Positions 34,800-47,096 of a stretch of 64,000 nt of DNA are shown one piece after another; the stretch's first letter is position 1, and every line of letters starts with the position of its first letter. The stretch comes from Chalara sp. BL73. Taxonomy: Eukaryota; Ascomycota; Leotiomycetes; Helotiales. Under the pieces are notes generated by a model. The model did no database searches, was not told the DNA's origin, and saw only the letters and a program-made list of their open reading frames with translations. The stretch is from contig CAKJVC010000012.1 of NCBI GenBank assembly GCA_918026815.1, forward strand, positions 620,001 to 684,000. The letters are read 5' to 3'. The position numbers and the translations under genes are program-made.

Positions 34800-36664
34800 A
34801 TGGCTGGTAATCTAGGATCAGAAGAGGATGCGTTGGCAGACGCAGGAATGGAAGCTATATACACTGAGCTACAAAGCTTACTTCCCAAATCGTCCTCACA
34901 ACATTCTAATTCATGGCTGGCATGCGCTGTCGGCAAGGCTGAGGCTTTTATTGTTCGTGTTACTCGTCCTCAAGTCTCGAGTTCATCTACTGTAGTATCT
35001 ATCCTGCTGGTTTTGTGCTCATGTATCACCTCAACGGTATTTTATCCTTGTCCCCCTATACACGAACTTGCACTAATCATAGCAGACCTTTGGATACGAT
35101 GGCTCCATGATGTTTGTACCATATCACGCGCTGGGTCATTGTCACCAAGAGATCTAACACGTACCAGGAACGGTTTGAACATGCTACCTGGGTACAAGGA
35201 CTACTTCCGCCTTACGACGGCGACAATGTCTCTCGCAACAGCATCATTATGGATTGGAGGAGCGATTGCTGGATTGACCTATGGCAAAGTCACTGATGCT
35301 ATTGGTCGACGACAAGCTCTCTTCTGGGCGGCGATGCTTACGTTGATATCAGTGATGATACAAACTTCGGCACAGAGCATTACGATTTTCATTATTGGCC
35401 GGATTTTCGTGGGGTATGGCACGTCGGCTTCGACTCTAGCTGGGCCGACATTTGTCGCTGAAACATTGCCATATCATTGGCGAGCCTGGGGTTTAGGCTT
35501 GCTAAATGATTGCTATTATGTTGGTATGTTAAATGGACAAGAATTCCTGACCAGAACTCTAATTAAATTACAGGTGGTTTAATTGCAGCGGGGGTAACAT
35601 ACTACACATCGACCATTGGCAATGGGTATTCGACCTGGGCTTGGAGAGTTCCATCTGCAATTCAAGGAGCATTCAGTATTCTTTGCATACTCATTCTTCC
35701 ATTTGTACCTGAGTCACCTCGCTGGTTGATCCATCAGAATAGGAGCGAAGAAGCCCTTGAAGTTGTGGCTCAAACTCATGCTGATGGGGATATAACTGAA
35801 CCGCGCGTCCTCGCTCATTTCAAACAGATTAAAGACACGATTGATTTTGAGAAGACGGTGGGCGAGGCTTTGAGTTTGAAAGCAATCTTCAGCTCATCTG
35901 TTTCAAGAAAAAGAGTAAGTCTTGCAATTAGCACAGCTATCTTCAGCACAGTCTCAGGTGAGTGGCCGTCATTCTGTCGTGTGCAATACTCTGACTAACG
36001 CAAAATCTAGGAAATATCATTGCTGGTTACTATCTTGGAGGAATGTTAACAAATGCTGGCGTTAAGGACGTTAATACGCAGCTTCAAATCGTAACGCCAT
36101 TCTCACTCTGTACTAACTTTTCACTAACACGATTAGAACATATTCCTAAATGTCTGGTGTCTTTGCAGTGCCCTTGCTGGAACATACTATTGCGACCAAA
36201 TCGGACGTCGGCTTACGGGCGTAATCAGTACTGTTTCGCTGTCCGTTTTCATCTTTTTGATCGGCGTTTTAACAAATAAATTTGGCTCGTCCTCAAGTAC
36301 ATCTGGTATATACGGAACTGTAGCATCTGTCTTCCTCTTTCAAGGCGCCTATTCCTTCGGCTGGACACCGCTTCTCTATTTATATCCACCAGAGGTGCTC
36401 AATTATCCAATTCGTGCCATCGGTATGGGAGTCTTCACGTTTGTGCTAAATGGTGCAGCAATACTGTTCGTGTTCTCATTCCCGTTTGCAATGGAGAGCT
36501 TAGGCTGGATAACCTATTTACTGAATGGAAGCTGGGATGTGCTGGAGGTAATTTTTATTTGGTTTTTTTGGGTTGAAACCAAAGGCAAGACGTTGGAGGA
36601 GATTGGAGAGCTGTTTGATGGCAAAATGCATAGCAATGTACCAGATCAGAGCAATCTTGGCTGA
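34800..36664 (+). CDS. MFS sugar transporter
   Basis: Exons 34800-35036, 35086-35111, 35168-35523, 35574-35957, 36011-36090 and 36137-36664 give 536 residues. The 26-nt second exon restores the family block FGYDGSMM-NGLNMLPGYKDYF at the end of the first membrane helix. Other sugar-porter signatures follow: GKVTDAIGRRQA (loop 2-3), FIIGRIFVGYG, FVAETLPYHWRAWGLG, PESPRWLI, YYCDQIGRR and the cytoplasmic VETKGKTLEEIGELFDG after helix 12. These place it in the 12-helix fungal hexose/disaccharide permease group of the plasma membrane. The cargo is not readable from sequence. The N-terminal about 65 residues before the first helix are polar and less typical, so a start further in is possible. Confidence 0.92.
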
Positions 36665-37956
36665 AAGAATTCCTCAACTTTCGGATAGTTTTCTGGAATA
36701 ACACCAGAGATACATTGTTCAGACATTAGTTGTTTTCAACCACCATTAAGGAGACCTTAGCATGTTGTTGATTTTCGCGAACACGTGAGGGAGCTGTCCG
36801 CCAAGACATATCAAGAACCCCTGAAGTTCGGCTGAACCTGCAGGTCTAAAATAAGCTTCATCCTTCCGTCGGTACATCATCTCTCCATCTGATATATTTT
36901 CAACCTCAGCTGAAAACACCACCAATCCCAATATTCCGCCGGCAGTCGATATACTAGATCCAGATGAACACACGTGGAGGCGAAGTTTCTGAACCCTGGC
37001 TCCAAGCCCATAGGTTCACGACAGAGTGGCATGATTCGCATCCCAGAAGACCTGGATAACAAGCACTGTGCATTCATTACTGCAACATAGCACGGCAGGA
37101 AATTTTTCAGACTGATCTATCAGGATTTTGTCAGCTCTGGGGTAAAATTGGCTGAAGCGCGGACTACGGTTAAGATCTTAGGCAACTTAACTGCTCCTTG
37201 CAGCTTGCAGCATGCCTCATTCCCACTTGTGGAGGCTTAATATTGTCCATCGCATCAGAAGAGTTTACCCGATATCTAGAAGATCTCTCAGCACTTTATT
37301 TAGCGAACTTCCTCCGCAATAAGGAAGATCCCGCGGTTCCTCCAATTAATATTGAGCATGACAGCGACCATGAAGTTCATCCGAAGCGACGCCATGCCTT
37401 GTCAGACTCCAGTATGAACTTTGCAGTACGCCGTGCTCTGAATCCATTTGAGTCTATCTTTATCCTTAGAACGGGATAATCCATTTGGAATTTAGACAAA
37501 TCCATGTTCAATACCTTGTATATTGCTGTTCCTACCTGATATGCCTTGATGTAACTCCGAAGCGGGTATTCCCCAGATTTTCTCGTGATCCCAAGGGATG
37601 AGATGAGCCTCTTTGATAGAATGTGCTGTAACTCTCTTGCCATATACTAACTAAAGAGAATAGCGGAATGTGGAGATGCAAGGGAGCATTGATGAAGCTC
37701 CTGAAGGAATAGTGGATGTCTGTAGTCGGGCCAATTTCTGCAATTTGGTGATACATGATGGCTTCAGCGAAAGTATAAAGCAAGTCTGGTTTCTCATGTT
37801 ATTTCCTCTCATCATCAGCATCATCACAATCTTCTTTACTACACCAACACAACTACCACAACTTTCCAAATAAACTTCGCAGCAAGTCCAAGAATTTCAT
37901 TGTTCTTTTCACTTTCATAGTCTCAGAACTCTTCTTCCACAAACTAAGATCTCAAT
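36665..37956. other. Intergenic stretch
   Basis: About 1.3 kb. A plus frame at 37198-37479 (93 codons) has no domain or splice support. The last 100 nt are the leader of the NlpC/P60 gene. Confidence 0.5.
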
Positions 37957-38695
37957 ATGCAGTTCTCTACTACAGTTCTCGCAGCTCTCTTTGTGAGCTC
38001 CACCGTCTTCGCCAGCGCTCTTCCAGAGCTTCAGGACAGAGATGCCCTCGCAATGCCAGCAGGTACTGAGCCCGCCTCGGCTGGCGGTGATACCGGAATC
38101 GACGACAATGAAGGTGGTGTGGAGCCAAAGTTTGACCCACAGGAGTTGACCCAAGATGAGAGCACCGTCAAGGTTGAAGAGCGCTCCATCTACGAAGCAG
38201 CCGAAGATAATGAGGAGGGGCACATTGAGGCTCGCGCAGGTGCGGGCAGCAAGATTGTCTCCTGCGCTTACAGCTACAAAGGCACGAAATACCTCTATGG
38301 AGGATGCAAGGCCACGGCTCCATTTGGACCCGCGAAGGGAGGAATGGATTGCTCTTGCCTGTCCCGCACCTGTGTCAAGAAGGGCACTGGAACCACCATC
38401 CGTAAGTTTCGCTCCTTTCCTCCTTCACTTTTCTTACTAACATATTCCAGCACGTACAACCACCACCCAATACCCCACCAAGGCCGGAAAGTGCCGCAAG
38501 GTTGCTCGCAAGTCTGCCCTGCCTGGAGATCTGATCTTCTGGGGCTGCAGCGGAAGCTCAACCAGCGGTATCCACCACGTTGGTATCTATAGCAAGAAGG
38601 GCTATGTCACTCACGCTCCTCACACTGGATCCACTGTCCGCGAGGTCAAGATCTGGAACAAGGCGATCTGCCCAAGCGTTGTTCGCTGCTGGTAA
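37957..38695 (+). CDS. Secreted NlpC/P60-family protein
   Basis: Exons 37957-38401 and 38451-38695 give 229 residues. A signal peptide (TVLAALFVSSTVFASA) and an acidic pro-region to about residue 92 come first; the pro-region ends in HIEARAGAG, where EAR could be a processing site. The NlpC/P60 core follows: the nucleophile Cys in GGMDCSCLSR (about residue 132), IPRTTTTQYP, LPGDLIFWGC, the catalytic His in GIHHVGIY (about residue 190) and THAPHTGSTV. This order is the classic fold that cuts gamma-D-Glu-diaminopimelate or related peptide bonds in bacterial peptidoglycan. The usual DCSG is DCSC here. Fungi have no peptidoglycan, so the likely substrate is outside: competitor bacteria, or cell-wall peptides as signals. 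Transfer from bacteria in the past is plausible; the intron shows it is now a resident fungal gene. Confidence 0.9.
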
Positions 38696-39341
38696 ATCAC
38701 CAGTATTATTCATCTGAGTACGGCATTGAGAGGAGTTCGGGATAGATGGGGCATTGGCGAATTGGGGGGTTTGGGCATTGCTAGTGTGGGAGCATAGATG
38801 GTACACATAGATGAGTTGGTGTCTGGACCGGTCTTTACTGCATTTCTGCATGGGTCTGATTTCTGGGATTTCCTTTTAACACTCTCGTTAAGGCGTTTGG
38901 TTATCTGATTTAGGCAATAGACCTTACATGAAACTAAATTTCTGTGCATTTTATGAATCTTCCTGCCGATAACTGATATATGACCTCTGTTCCTGGTAAA
39001 TGTCCTATTCATACGATTCAAAGGTTGTATCCTTCTGAAGATTTTTTTATGTCTCCCACAAACATCTCAGCAAAACCTAAGCCGCCTCTGATAGCACTCT
39101 CTAGCCACGATATTTATCTCGACAGACAAACCTACAGACCCTTTTTGTATTCACTGCTTCATGCGGCAATTAGAGGTGGGGGGCTTTCCTGCCTCGTATA
39201 CACAGATCTCGCTTCCACCTTTTATTACCAGTATCATCTTATGCTAATTCAATTCGCCACACCAAAAGAACAACAAAAACTCTGTCTCAAGCACTGAAAG
39301 CCATACTAATCATACTCGAGCGCAAATTCAAACTGACCAAG
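38696..39341. other. Intergenic stretch
   Basis: About 650 nt between two secreted-protein genes on the same strand. No supported frame. Confidence 0.6.
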
Positions 39342-39912
39342 ATGTATTTCGTCTTCTCCCGGACCAGCCTCCTCGCCCTCTTCGCAATTTTGATCTGCGT
39401 CCTATCCTCGCCCCTCAACCTGCTTGCTCGCCAGGAATTCGGTCTCCCAACTGACCCGGTCGTTAACGGTTGCTTCTGTGCGTCTTCACCTCCGTCTCCA
39501 CTCGGCCCAGACTTTCTAACATGCATTTTTAGGGTCCGGCCACTGCAACGCCGCGCGCTTTCTCTGGATCGCCTGCGTAAACCACACCAATGGCCGCGAT
39601 CCCGTCATCGAATACCCATTCCGTCACTGTCTTTGCACTTCCACCATCTTGATCACTGCCAACCGCACCTACCCTGCCAACCTCGTCGAGTGTGCTAAGT
39701 GTATTGACAAGGAAGGGGCCAAAGTCGCTGACCCTTTGAAGAGCATTACAAAGGGATATTGTAGGGGAGAGAAGGGGTTGTATAACTTCACGCAAGAGGC
39801 GTGGGAGTTGGGGGAGAAGGTAGAGTTTCCAATTACTTTGCCGTTCGCGAGGTGGGCTGGTGGGGAGCTGAACGACTTGCCGTGGCCTCCTGGGTATGAG
39901 ATTCCTTCTTGA
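39342..39912 (+). CDS. Small cysteine-rich secreted protein
   Basis: Exons 39342-39477 and 39533-39912 give 171 residues. The signal peptide (LLALFAILICVLSSPLNLLA) is clear. The mature part has about eight cysteines (GC, GHC, IACVNH, HCLC, ECAKC, GYC), two possible N-glycosylation sites (NHT, NRT) and an aromatic, Pro-rich end. Intron 1 splits a Phe codon-level junction so that the exon joins as GCFWSGHC. I do not recognise the family. Size, cysteine content and secretion fit effector-like or wall-associated proteins, which is inference only. Confidence 0.75.
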
Positions 39913-41323
39913 GCGGATTGATCAGTAATGGAAAGATAAGACTATTACGCATTTATTGGGAAAGCACTGACAATGTAACCACCTGGAGATCATCTTCGGT
40001 ACTCTGGGACTCAAAGGCACATGCTTTTCTTGGAAGCTGGCCATCAAGTCTTTCTGCGTTTGGCTTGCCTTTGCAGTTTGCACTTATTTAATAAATCAGA
40101 TAGCTCTTAGAGCACTATGAATCAGCTTTCTTCTCGTATTTCATCTCAATTACACTTTCTCGGCCTGCAAACTCCGTCATTGAAAATAGTTGAGCCGCTT
40201 GACAGAATGCTTAGCGAAGTCCCTGGACGATGTAAGAAGTCCTCAGAACGGCATAAATGTGACGTTCTCTTGATGCCTTATGCCCTCAATGTCTTGAGTG
40301 ATAAAACATCAGGATGTACAAGGCATCAAGGCTCTGACGTCTTGGGATCTGTAAACCTTGGCCGATGCATGCTATCGGCTTATGCCGAGGCTAAGTTAAG
40401 CCACCACGAAGTCATGATATAAGCAGGACAATGCACTTTCAAATATCCATCTTTAACTCACAAATTTCCGGTCTACCGGTTCCGTGCAGCTGAGACATAG
40501 GAAAAAAAGTCGACTGTTACAAGTTTTGAATGCCCTTCTAAACGCCAATTAAAAAGAGGATTTGTTATCTTACGTCCATGGTTAGTAAGCAGCGCGTAAG
40601 CACCATATACTATCTCTCAGAAGGTAGTCTTTCCTTTGGACATGGAATCATCTAGTACTATTAACGATGTGCAGCAACCGTTTGGAATAGTGTTAGTAGG
40701 GTTTAGAGACTTTGAAAGCAATGTGAGGTAAGTGAATTTTCAAAAACGCAATATGCTTGAGATAAATAGTTAATTGTCATTTACCATTCATTGTTTTTGT
40801 GAAAGATGATGGTTTTCATGCTGAAAGCATGTATTCACTACAATACCACAGTCTTTAGCATATCGGGTGATGCGAACGATATCAACACCACTGAAGGGAT
40901 CGCCAATTCCAAGGGCTACTCGCTAAATGGCCTGTGCCGCAGGACTGAAACAAGCATTAAAACAACCTTAAAGCTTGTGCCGCTCAGGGCATGACACATG
41001 GACAAATTCTATTTCAACCTCAAAAACTTGGTTCAAACACTATCGTAACAGCGGACTCGCATCCAAATATCCTCTAAAGACAATCTTTTCATAGCAAAGC
41101 TTGCAAAAACCTCCTCCCAAACACGATACCGCGCCATAATTCATTTTGATCCCACGCGTAGCATACAAATTCAGTACAAATTGCGTCAAACAATCGACCA
41201 AATGCCATCCCCGGAACTTGCCAACTATAGAAATATATATATAATGGCAGGAATCTCAAGCTGAAATAAGCTTCAGATGCTTAAAGGCTCATCGACAAAT
41301 TTTCAACCTTCAGAACTGCCTAT
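39913..41323. other. Intergenic stretch
   Basis: About 1.4 kb. A plus frame at 40117-40422 (101 codons) has no known motif. Otherwise AT-rich sequence without gene signals. Confidence 0.5.
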
Positions 41324-42637
41324 TCATTCGCTGTGGGGTTTTTTGCTTGCGTCTCTTCTGAAGAATTTCCCCCAGCTCTTATCTTTGGAAGAATCATTCT
41401 TGTCCGTGGAATTCTGATTTGCACTTGGATTGTTGGATTCTTTGGAAGTATTGGCTTGCTGTTTTATGTCTTTTGGTTTATCGCCGTTGCTTTTGCTCTG
41501 CTTTGTCACAGCGTCGTAATCGTCCCTCTCCTTGATCGCTGCCTCTCGTTGTTTACTTAACTTCAGCAATTCATTATCAAGCTCGCCGATGCGTTTCAGA
41601 TCTTTGTTATGCTTCTCCCCATTAAGCATATCACGGGTATCGTTTTTCGATTCTATTTTATCATCAAGAGTCGAGATTGCTGAATTCAACTTAGCCAACT
41701 TTGGATCTGCTAGAAAATTAGTCCTAGCCGGTGCAACTTTATTCTACTTACGTACCGTTGTCTTTAGCCACGTCAGTTCTTCCCCCATTTAGGGTTAGAT
41801 TTGGAGGCGAGAGGAGGTCATGCTTTTGTATGGATCGAGCCCCGATGACAAGTTCACAGTGAGGATCAGGGAAAACAAGAAAGCGCATATCGCGAAACAT
41901 TCGTGTAGAGCCTTTGTGGTACCAAGTGACATTCACGGCACCGAGTGGCATGACATCATGACCACTTGCTGAAATTCCTCCTCTTCGCTCAGCACCTGTA
42001 AGTGGATCAAAGTCTGATTCCACAAAGCCGAGCTGTTCGATCACGAACTCTTTGGAGATAAAATTGCCCTGTAGATTACCAGTGTCGATGGTGCATCGGG
42101 CCTCCTTCTCCTCAAAATGTCCACCTGCTACCTTGTTGGAAGCCACATTCACAGTTATGATCCATGGATAATCTGGGTTCTCCTTTTCGATTTATCAGCC
42201 AAACCCGTCATCCCATATCTTTGGGTTATCTTACCCCATGACGAATGTCTACACGTCCCTTCAACTCCGCGGTTTTTGCAATCTGGTTCCGAATTCTTCC
42301 AGGCAGAAAGATTCCTTTCAAGAATGTTAATCTTGAAACTTTGATGTCCAGATCGATGGTCCCAGCGCGTTGCATTAACTTCTTTTGTTCCTTAGCAATC
42401 TGTGCATCGCTTTCAACAATGGTTATGCCGGATCTGTTTGAGTGTACCGACAGGGATGTCGAAGCGGATCGAGGTCTATTGGGATAATTCTCCGCCGAGG
42501 TGGGAGACAGCATTTCCTTGTCTTGTGCTTGCCCTCCTAACAGTTCACGGAAGTAAGTTAGCCTTGTTTAGCGGGCAGGGAAGTTTCCCCAGCCTTAGAT
42601 CCTTACCTTCACTGTCTACTAGCTTCTGTGAGTTCAT
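41324..42637 (-). CDS. Retropepsin-like (single DTG) protein with charged C-terminus
   Basis: Exons 42637-42607, 42536-42235, 42182-41756 and 41709-41324 give 381 residues. After a Ser-rich N-terminus and a Lys-rich helix comes a retroviral-type aspartyl protease fold: IITVNVASNKVAGGHF, then CTIDTGNLQGNFIS with the catalytic DTG, a flap-like GISASGHDVMPLGAVNV, and FPDPHCELVIGARSIQKHDLL, matching the late 'D-x-x-iLG-x-x-x-L' element. One DTG per chain means a dimer would be needed for activity. The C-terminal third is a probable coiled coil (AKLNSAISTLDDKIES, then KRIGELDNELLKLSKQR), followed by a Lys/Ser/Asn-rich tail. There is no gag, reverse transcriptase or integrase beside it and four introns-bearing exons are intact, so it looks like a domesticated or cellular gene rather than a live element. 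Confidence 0.82.
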
Positions 42638-44408
42638 AGCTTCTTTTTTCGGTCTATTTTAGAATGCTGCCTCTCCGTGTTAGTTTCTTCAATTAAAATT
42701 TTGATTTGAAGGCGCAGAGACGAGAGGTCTTTGGGCTTTTTGAACAGGATGAGGCTGCTTTGCTGGCGAACCACGGACAGGCAATTTTTTTTTTCTGACC
42801 GCTAATCATGCGAAGAGGCTGAGATGAAGGGGTTGATGCCCATTCAACCAATATCATAGACAGGAGCCTCAATGATTGTGGGTCATAGGACTCGGCGGCT
42901 CATAAAATATCCATCATTGTGCTCGCCTTGCTCTTTCACGAGACGATATTTTGTTAGGCGCAAAGAAGATGATTCCGTATCGGGCCGCCGAATGATTTGC
43001 CGCGTGAGACATCCCGTGCTGGGGGCGAGAACGAACAGTCAGCAGTCATCTATGGCAGACTTTCTGACACACAATTAACTGCGCCGCTAGGAATTTCCAA
43101 CTTAGTCGTGTTATTGCCTAAGGTTTAGCGAAGTAAAATCACGAAGCGCGGACATCCATTCAATCCACCTTCGCGAAAGGTCCCCTTGCTGGGCCGCTCG
43201 CCACCGACCAAGTGGTTCCGTGGCTTAGGATATTTCCCATGACATTTATTTGATGGGGCAGAAGTGTCCCAATGGACTGAAAATTCCGTGTTCAGAAATT
43301 CAATTGTTGTTGTCGGTTCCATTTGTTTGATATACTGCATGCTTGTGCTTTGCAGAAAACACATATGCCAGTCTCCATTCAAGAGGCAAGGCTTGCATTA
43401 ATAGTCTCAGTCGAAGAGTACCGAGTAGGAGGCTTTGTCATCGCAGATCAGGATGCGGCTGCCTTACTGTAGAAAATTGCAATAAGCTAAGGTGTGGTTA
43501 CACAGTTTGTGGTTACACAAACCACACCCGGGCGTCAACAGGGATTACTGCGTGCCGTAAATTAGATTCATCATACGTGTATCAGCAACCCTGCTACTTC
43601 TAATGGTTGAGGTAAGCAACCTTATGCGAATAGACGCATTCACTCCTCACAAAACAGAATAACAGGATATCACAATACAAGCCCCGCAATACGACGGCTG
43701 GTTGTATCCTATGAGTTGTGCTAGTGTGTATGGTTGGTGGCTGCTGCAATCGAACCAAACATTTGTCCCACCACACCATTTCGAATAGGAGCCTACTGAG
43801 GCAGCCTGGCGCAGTGGTAAACCACCATACCACTGCAGATTGCGTGCTCGCGCCACTGGCTAGCGGGAGAGTCTTAAGAAACAATTTTGAATTTGGGGAT
43901 TCGCAAAACTGGGGACATGTTAAAATGAAGTCGGGAGGTGATAACCCTGATACCATGGGCTTTGAAATGGATTCAGGGTGTAGGGATTATCAGCAGTTCT
44001 GGATGAGTTGTACCTATGTTTCCCCGAGTTCTTAGTATAGGTTCTTAAGAATGGTAAAGGTTGTCTGGGTGCATATGGCGTTGCTGCATGAGCTCAGCTT
44101 CTGCTTAGAAAAACAAAGTGGTTATACTACCAGACTCAGCCCCCCGCGATATATATGCAGATACAACTCATCAATACATAGGATTAGTTTGAGGTGATTA
44201 AGGCGGTGCAAGCCTAATAAGGCTTCTACTATGATAAGGTCGAGCAGCAGACATTCATCAGAGGGTCCAGTCATCCATAAGGGTACTATGTTCAGCCATC
44301 TGACTCAATGATGTTTACCCCGCATATCTTAAGGGCTTGATCTGAAAAGAAAGAAACTCGATCGTGTTGATCTGGATTCTGTATTTACGAGCTAAACATA
44401 AGTGCGCA
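42638..44408. other. Intergenic region with a hairpin-like repeat
   Basis: About 1.8 kb with no gene I can support. An inverted repeat lies at 43491-43528. A plus-strand stretch around 43870-44030 reads as a coding-like fragment (FEFGDSQNWGHVKMK) but lacks a start, partner exons or family match. Confidence 0.5.
43491..43528. repeat. Short inverted repeat with internal direct repeats
   Basis: GGTGTGGTT (43491-43499) pairs perfectly with AACCACACC (43520-43528). Inside, GTGGTTACACA occurs twice in direct order. It could fold as a hairpin or bind a protein; no transposon is recognised around it. Confidence 0.55.
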
Positions 44409-45733
44409 ATGAAGGCAAAAAGCCCACGCGCGAGTATAGAATCATCCCGAGGCTCTGCAACTTTGGCGAACCCAAGTTCGAAGGCATCGTCACCTATAAG
44501 CTCTGGCTTCTCAATAAAGCCAGCTTCGGATCCTATGGAAACAGAGGGAAAAAACGACGGAGAAGAATATAGAGCTGATGAGGACCTCAATGAACCTGTC
44601 CCTGGATGGCCAAGGCTAGCATTGTTATTAGCACAGACGCCCGACTTTGCAGCATTTTCTCGTTTCCGCGACCTGAATATCAAAAGTCTTCTCTACTACC
44701 AAGCCGAGCTTACTCTACTAAAGAAAAAACTGCATCGCGCGGAATGGAAAGATTATTGGCAAGGCGCACACGATGCACCAACATATTGGAAGTATGCATC
44801 GAGACTAGTAAAGTCACAAGAACAGGAAAGCGATGATCTCAAGGAACAATGGCTTTTAATAAAAAAGATTCGGGTTATTTTAAAGGAGTATAGTAGGTCA
44901 CGCATCCCACTAAAGTGTTTAATTGAAAACTGAACATGGTTTTCCCAGATGAGGCTCTATTGCTATATACTCAGCTCTGCGCAATTCCTGAGCCAGAACC
45001 CGGCAATATGAGGTCTTTTCGCAAGTGGCTGAGACACTCCAAAGCCGGCAAGTGTGAGATCAGCGGGCTCGGTGAACAGCTTACTTGGGGAGATTTCCAC
45101 AAAGACCAAGAAGAGGAGAGGTCTATCCTACAAATGGTTTGGGACATGTTCCGTGCTCCGATATGGCCTAAAAAGCGAGTAGACGAAGACCTCGATCTAA
45201 TAGCCACTCGGCAAACACAGAAGATCGATGGGTTCACCCGGTGGGTCGCGGACGAGTTTGTCCCCTTCCATAGTGAAGTCAGAAAGCGAAAGAGAAATAG
45301 GAGGAGGAAGAGCAACACTGATGACGAAGAGAGAGGCCCAGATGGGGCCCGGTGTACGAAACCAGGTCCCAGGCCGAAGAATTACCTCAAAAGACAAACA
45401 CTCACTACGTACACCGAGAATAACATGCTAAAATTTACCGGCTATGTTGCGACCGTTGTTGCATGCCTTTTGCCCACTGCTGCCATTGCTGTCCTGTCAA
45501 AGATCGATGGCCTGAACAAGCTTCTGGGGTGCCTTGCAGGATTTGCAACCGTGTTCTCTATTGTGTTAATGTTTTTGACGAACTCGACATCGAGGGTCGA
45601 AATTTTTATGGCTACCGCTGCGTATGTATCATCATCGTATGAGGGAATAGGGCATGCTGATTATACTAGATTCTCTGCTGTTCTCGTTGTCTTTATCCAA
45701 CAGCCTGTTGTGCGATTCGTAGATCGACCGTGA
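44409..45733 (+). CDS. DUF6594 membrane protein
   Basis: Exons 44409-44892 and 44949-45733 give 422 residues. The N-terminal signature GWPRLALLLAQTPDFAAFSRFRDLNIKSLLYYQAEL and, across the intron, KEYNEALLLYTQL are typical of the fungal DUF6594 family. The C-terminus has three hydrophobic helices (YVATVVACLLPTAAIAVL, LLGCLAGFATVFSIVLMFL, EIFMATAAYVSSSYEGIGHA), with the usual soluble helical region before them. A basic stretch (RKRKRNRRRKS) lies between. The biochemical role of this family is unknown. The Met at 44409 follows an upstream stretch that does not look coding. Confidence 0.88.
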
Positions 45734-46479
45734 TCTGTTTTTCGAAGCTTTCGAGCCTGGGCCATGAAAACACCTTTACCATTCTAGGGAGCATGCAATG
45801 TCCAACCAGGCTTCGGATGCTGGAGACTGCCGTCATTGCGGATCAAAATCAAGAAGATACCATTTCAACAATATTTTTAGGTATATACTAGTGTGCGCCG
45901 GCGGGCTTTCCTTCCTTTTTTTTTTTCTACGATCGACACTTATACGTTGTATTTCAGGTGATGACTGGATGAAAAATGATTAATGAGAAATGATATAGGT
46001 ACGAAATGACATGGAAGTATAAACAAAGAAGTCCAGATACGCCTCTTCTCTCTAGTTATGATTTGATAAATTCTTTCATGCAGAGGCAATTAGTATCTCT
46101 TCAAACCACTGACATTATCAAGCTACCTTGGCCCCTCTTCGAGATGTAGGGTTGTGGAAAGAGTAGTGCGTATATATATGCATTATAGGCTATATGATTT
46201 TTTTTAACCCATTTAAGACCACCGTAAAGGTTATCAATATGAGAGACTCCAATAAAACATCCCAGAGGACAAGTATGAACAAGTTAGAAAATGAATCATG
46301 TCAGGCTAGTGATTGAGTCTAAAATTCCGGGTCCACCTGACCTCACCTCACACAAACCACAAGGCTGAGGAGAAATCCCGTCAGCCGAGTCTTCTCCACT
46401 GTGCACATTTCGACCTCAACCCATCGTACCGGCTTCCCCTCGTCCAATCCCTCCCCCTCTCTCCATTAATTAGTACACA
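45734..46479. other. Intergenic stretch
   Basis: About 750 nt between DUF6594 and COX20. Pyrimidine-rich sequence precedes the COX20 start; no gene seen. Confidence 0.6.
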
Positions 46480-47096
46480 ATGTCAAGAGACTCCTCGAAA
46501 CCGGAAACCTTCCTCCCTTCCGCCCCGCCGCCATCCGTGCCGGAATCAGCGAACGCCCTTCCCCTCGGCTCAGGCTTAAATACTGCTGGCGCACATGGGG
46601 ACAAGGATTTAAGCTTGAAAGATGCGGTGAAAACGGTGCGATGGCAGGATTTTTTGCAGGTGCACATGTATCCATGCGTGAGGGAGAGCTTCTTAACCGG
46701 GATCGGCGGTGGATTCGGGATCGGTGCATTGAGGGCCGTTTTTGGCGGTTCGTCGTCCCTCTGCTCTAGACCACATTCCGCACCATTGATGTGGTTATTT
46801 CGTGTCTTTTAAAGGCAATCGGAGCTGGGCTGATATATTCTGTAGCACCGATACCTAAGGCAGCGAATTGGGCGGTGGGAACGTTTTTGATTGCAAGCTT
46901 GGCGAATTATGAGTATTGCTGCACGAAGCGGACGTTGGAGAAGGCGCAGATGAAGAAGGTGGTTGAGGTTTTGGATCTCAAGAAGGCTGAGAAGGAACGG
47001 GAGATGGAAAGGAAGAGGGAGGAGAGGCGGAGGAGGAGGGAGGAGCATGAGCTGGAAAAGGAGGGGAGGGCAAGGAGCTCTTGGAGGTTTTGGTGA
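46480..47096 (+). CDS. COX20: Cytochrome c oxidase assembly protein COX20
   Basis: Exons 46480-46747 and 46846-47096 give 172 residues. The conserved block TVRWQDFLQVHMYPCVRES is followed by a Gly-rich first membrane segment (FLTGIGGGFGIGALRAVFGG). After the intron comes PIPKAANWAVGTFLIASL with EYC, the second segment. The C-terminus is a highly charged Lys/Arg/Glu helix, as in fungal homologs. COX20 is an inner-membrane chaperone of Cox2 during mitochondrial complex IV assembly. Two acceptors keep the frame; the TTCTGTAG one (exon from 46846) fits the family better than an upstream GGAG that would insert AGLIYSV-type residues. Confidence 0.88.

Noticed and set aside
41324..42637. Active LTR retrotransposon
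   Set aside because: No reverse transcriptase, integrase or terminal repeats are present, and the gene has three ordinary introns.
43801..43880. tRNA-like words (GGCGCAGTGGTAAA)
   Set aside because: There is no matching B box or acceptor stem around it.
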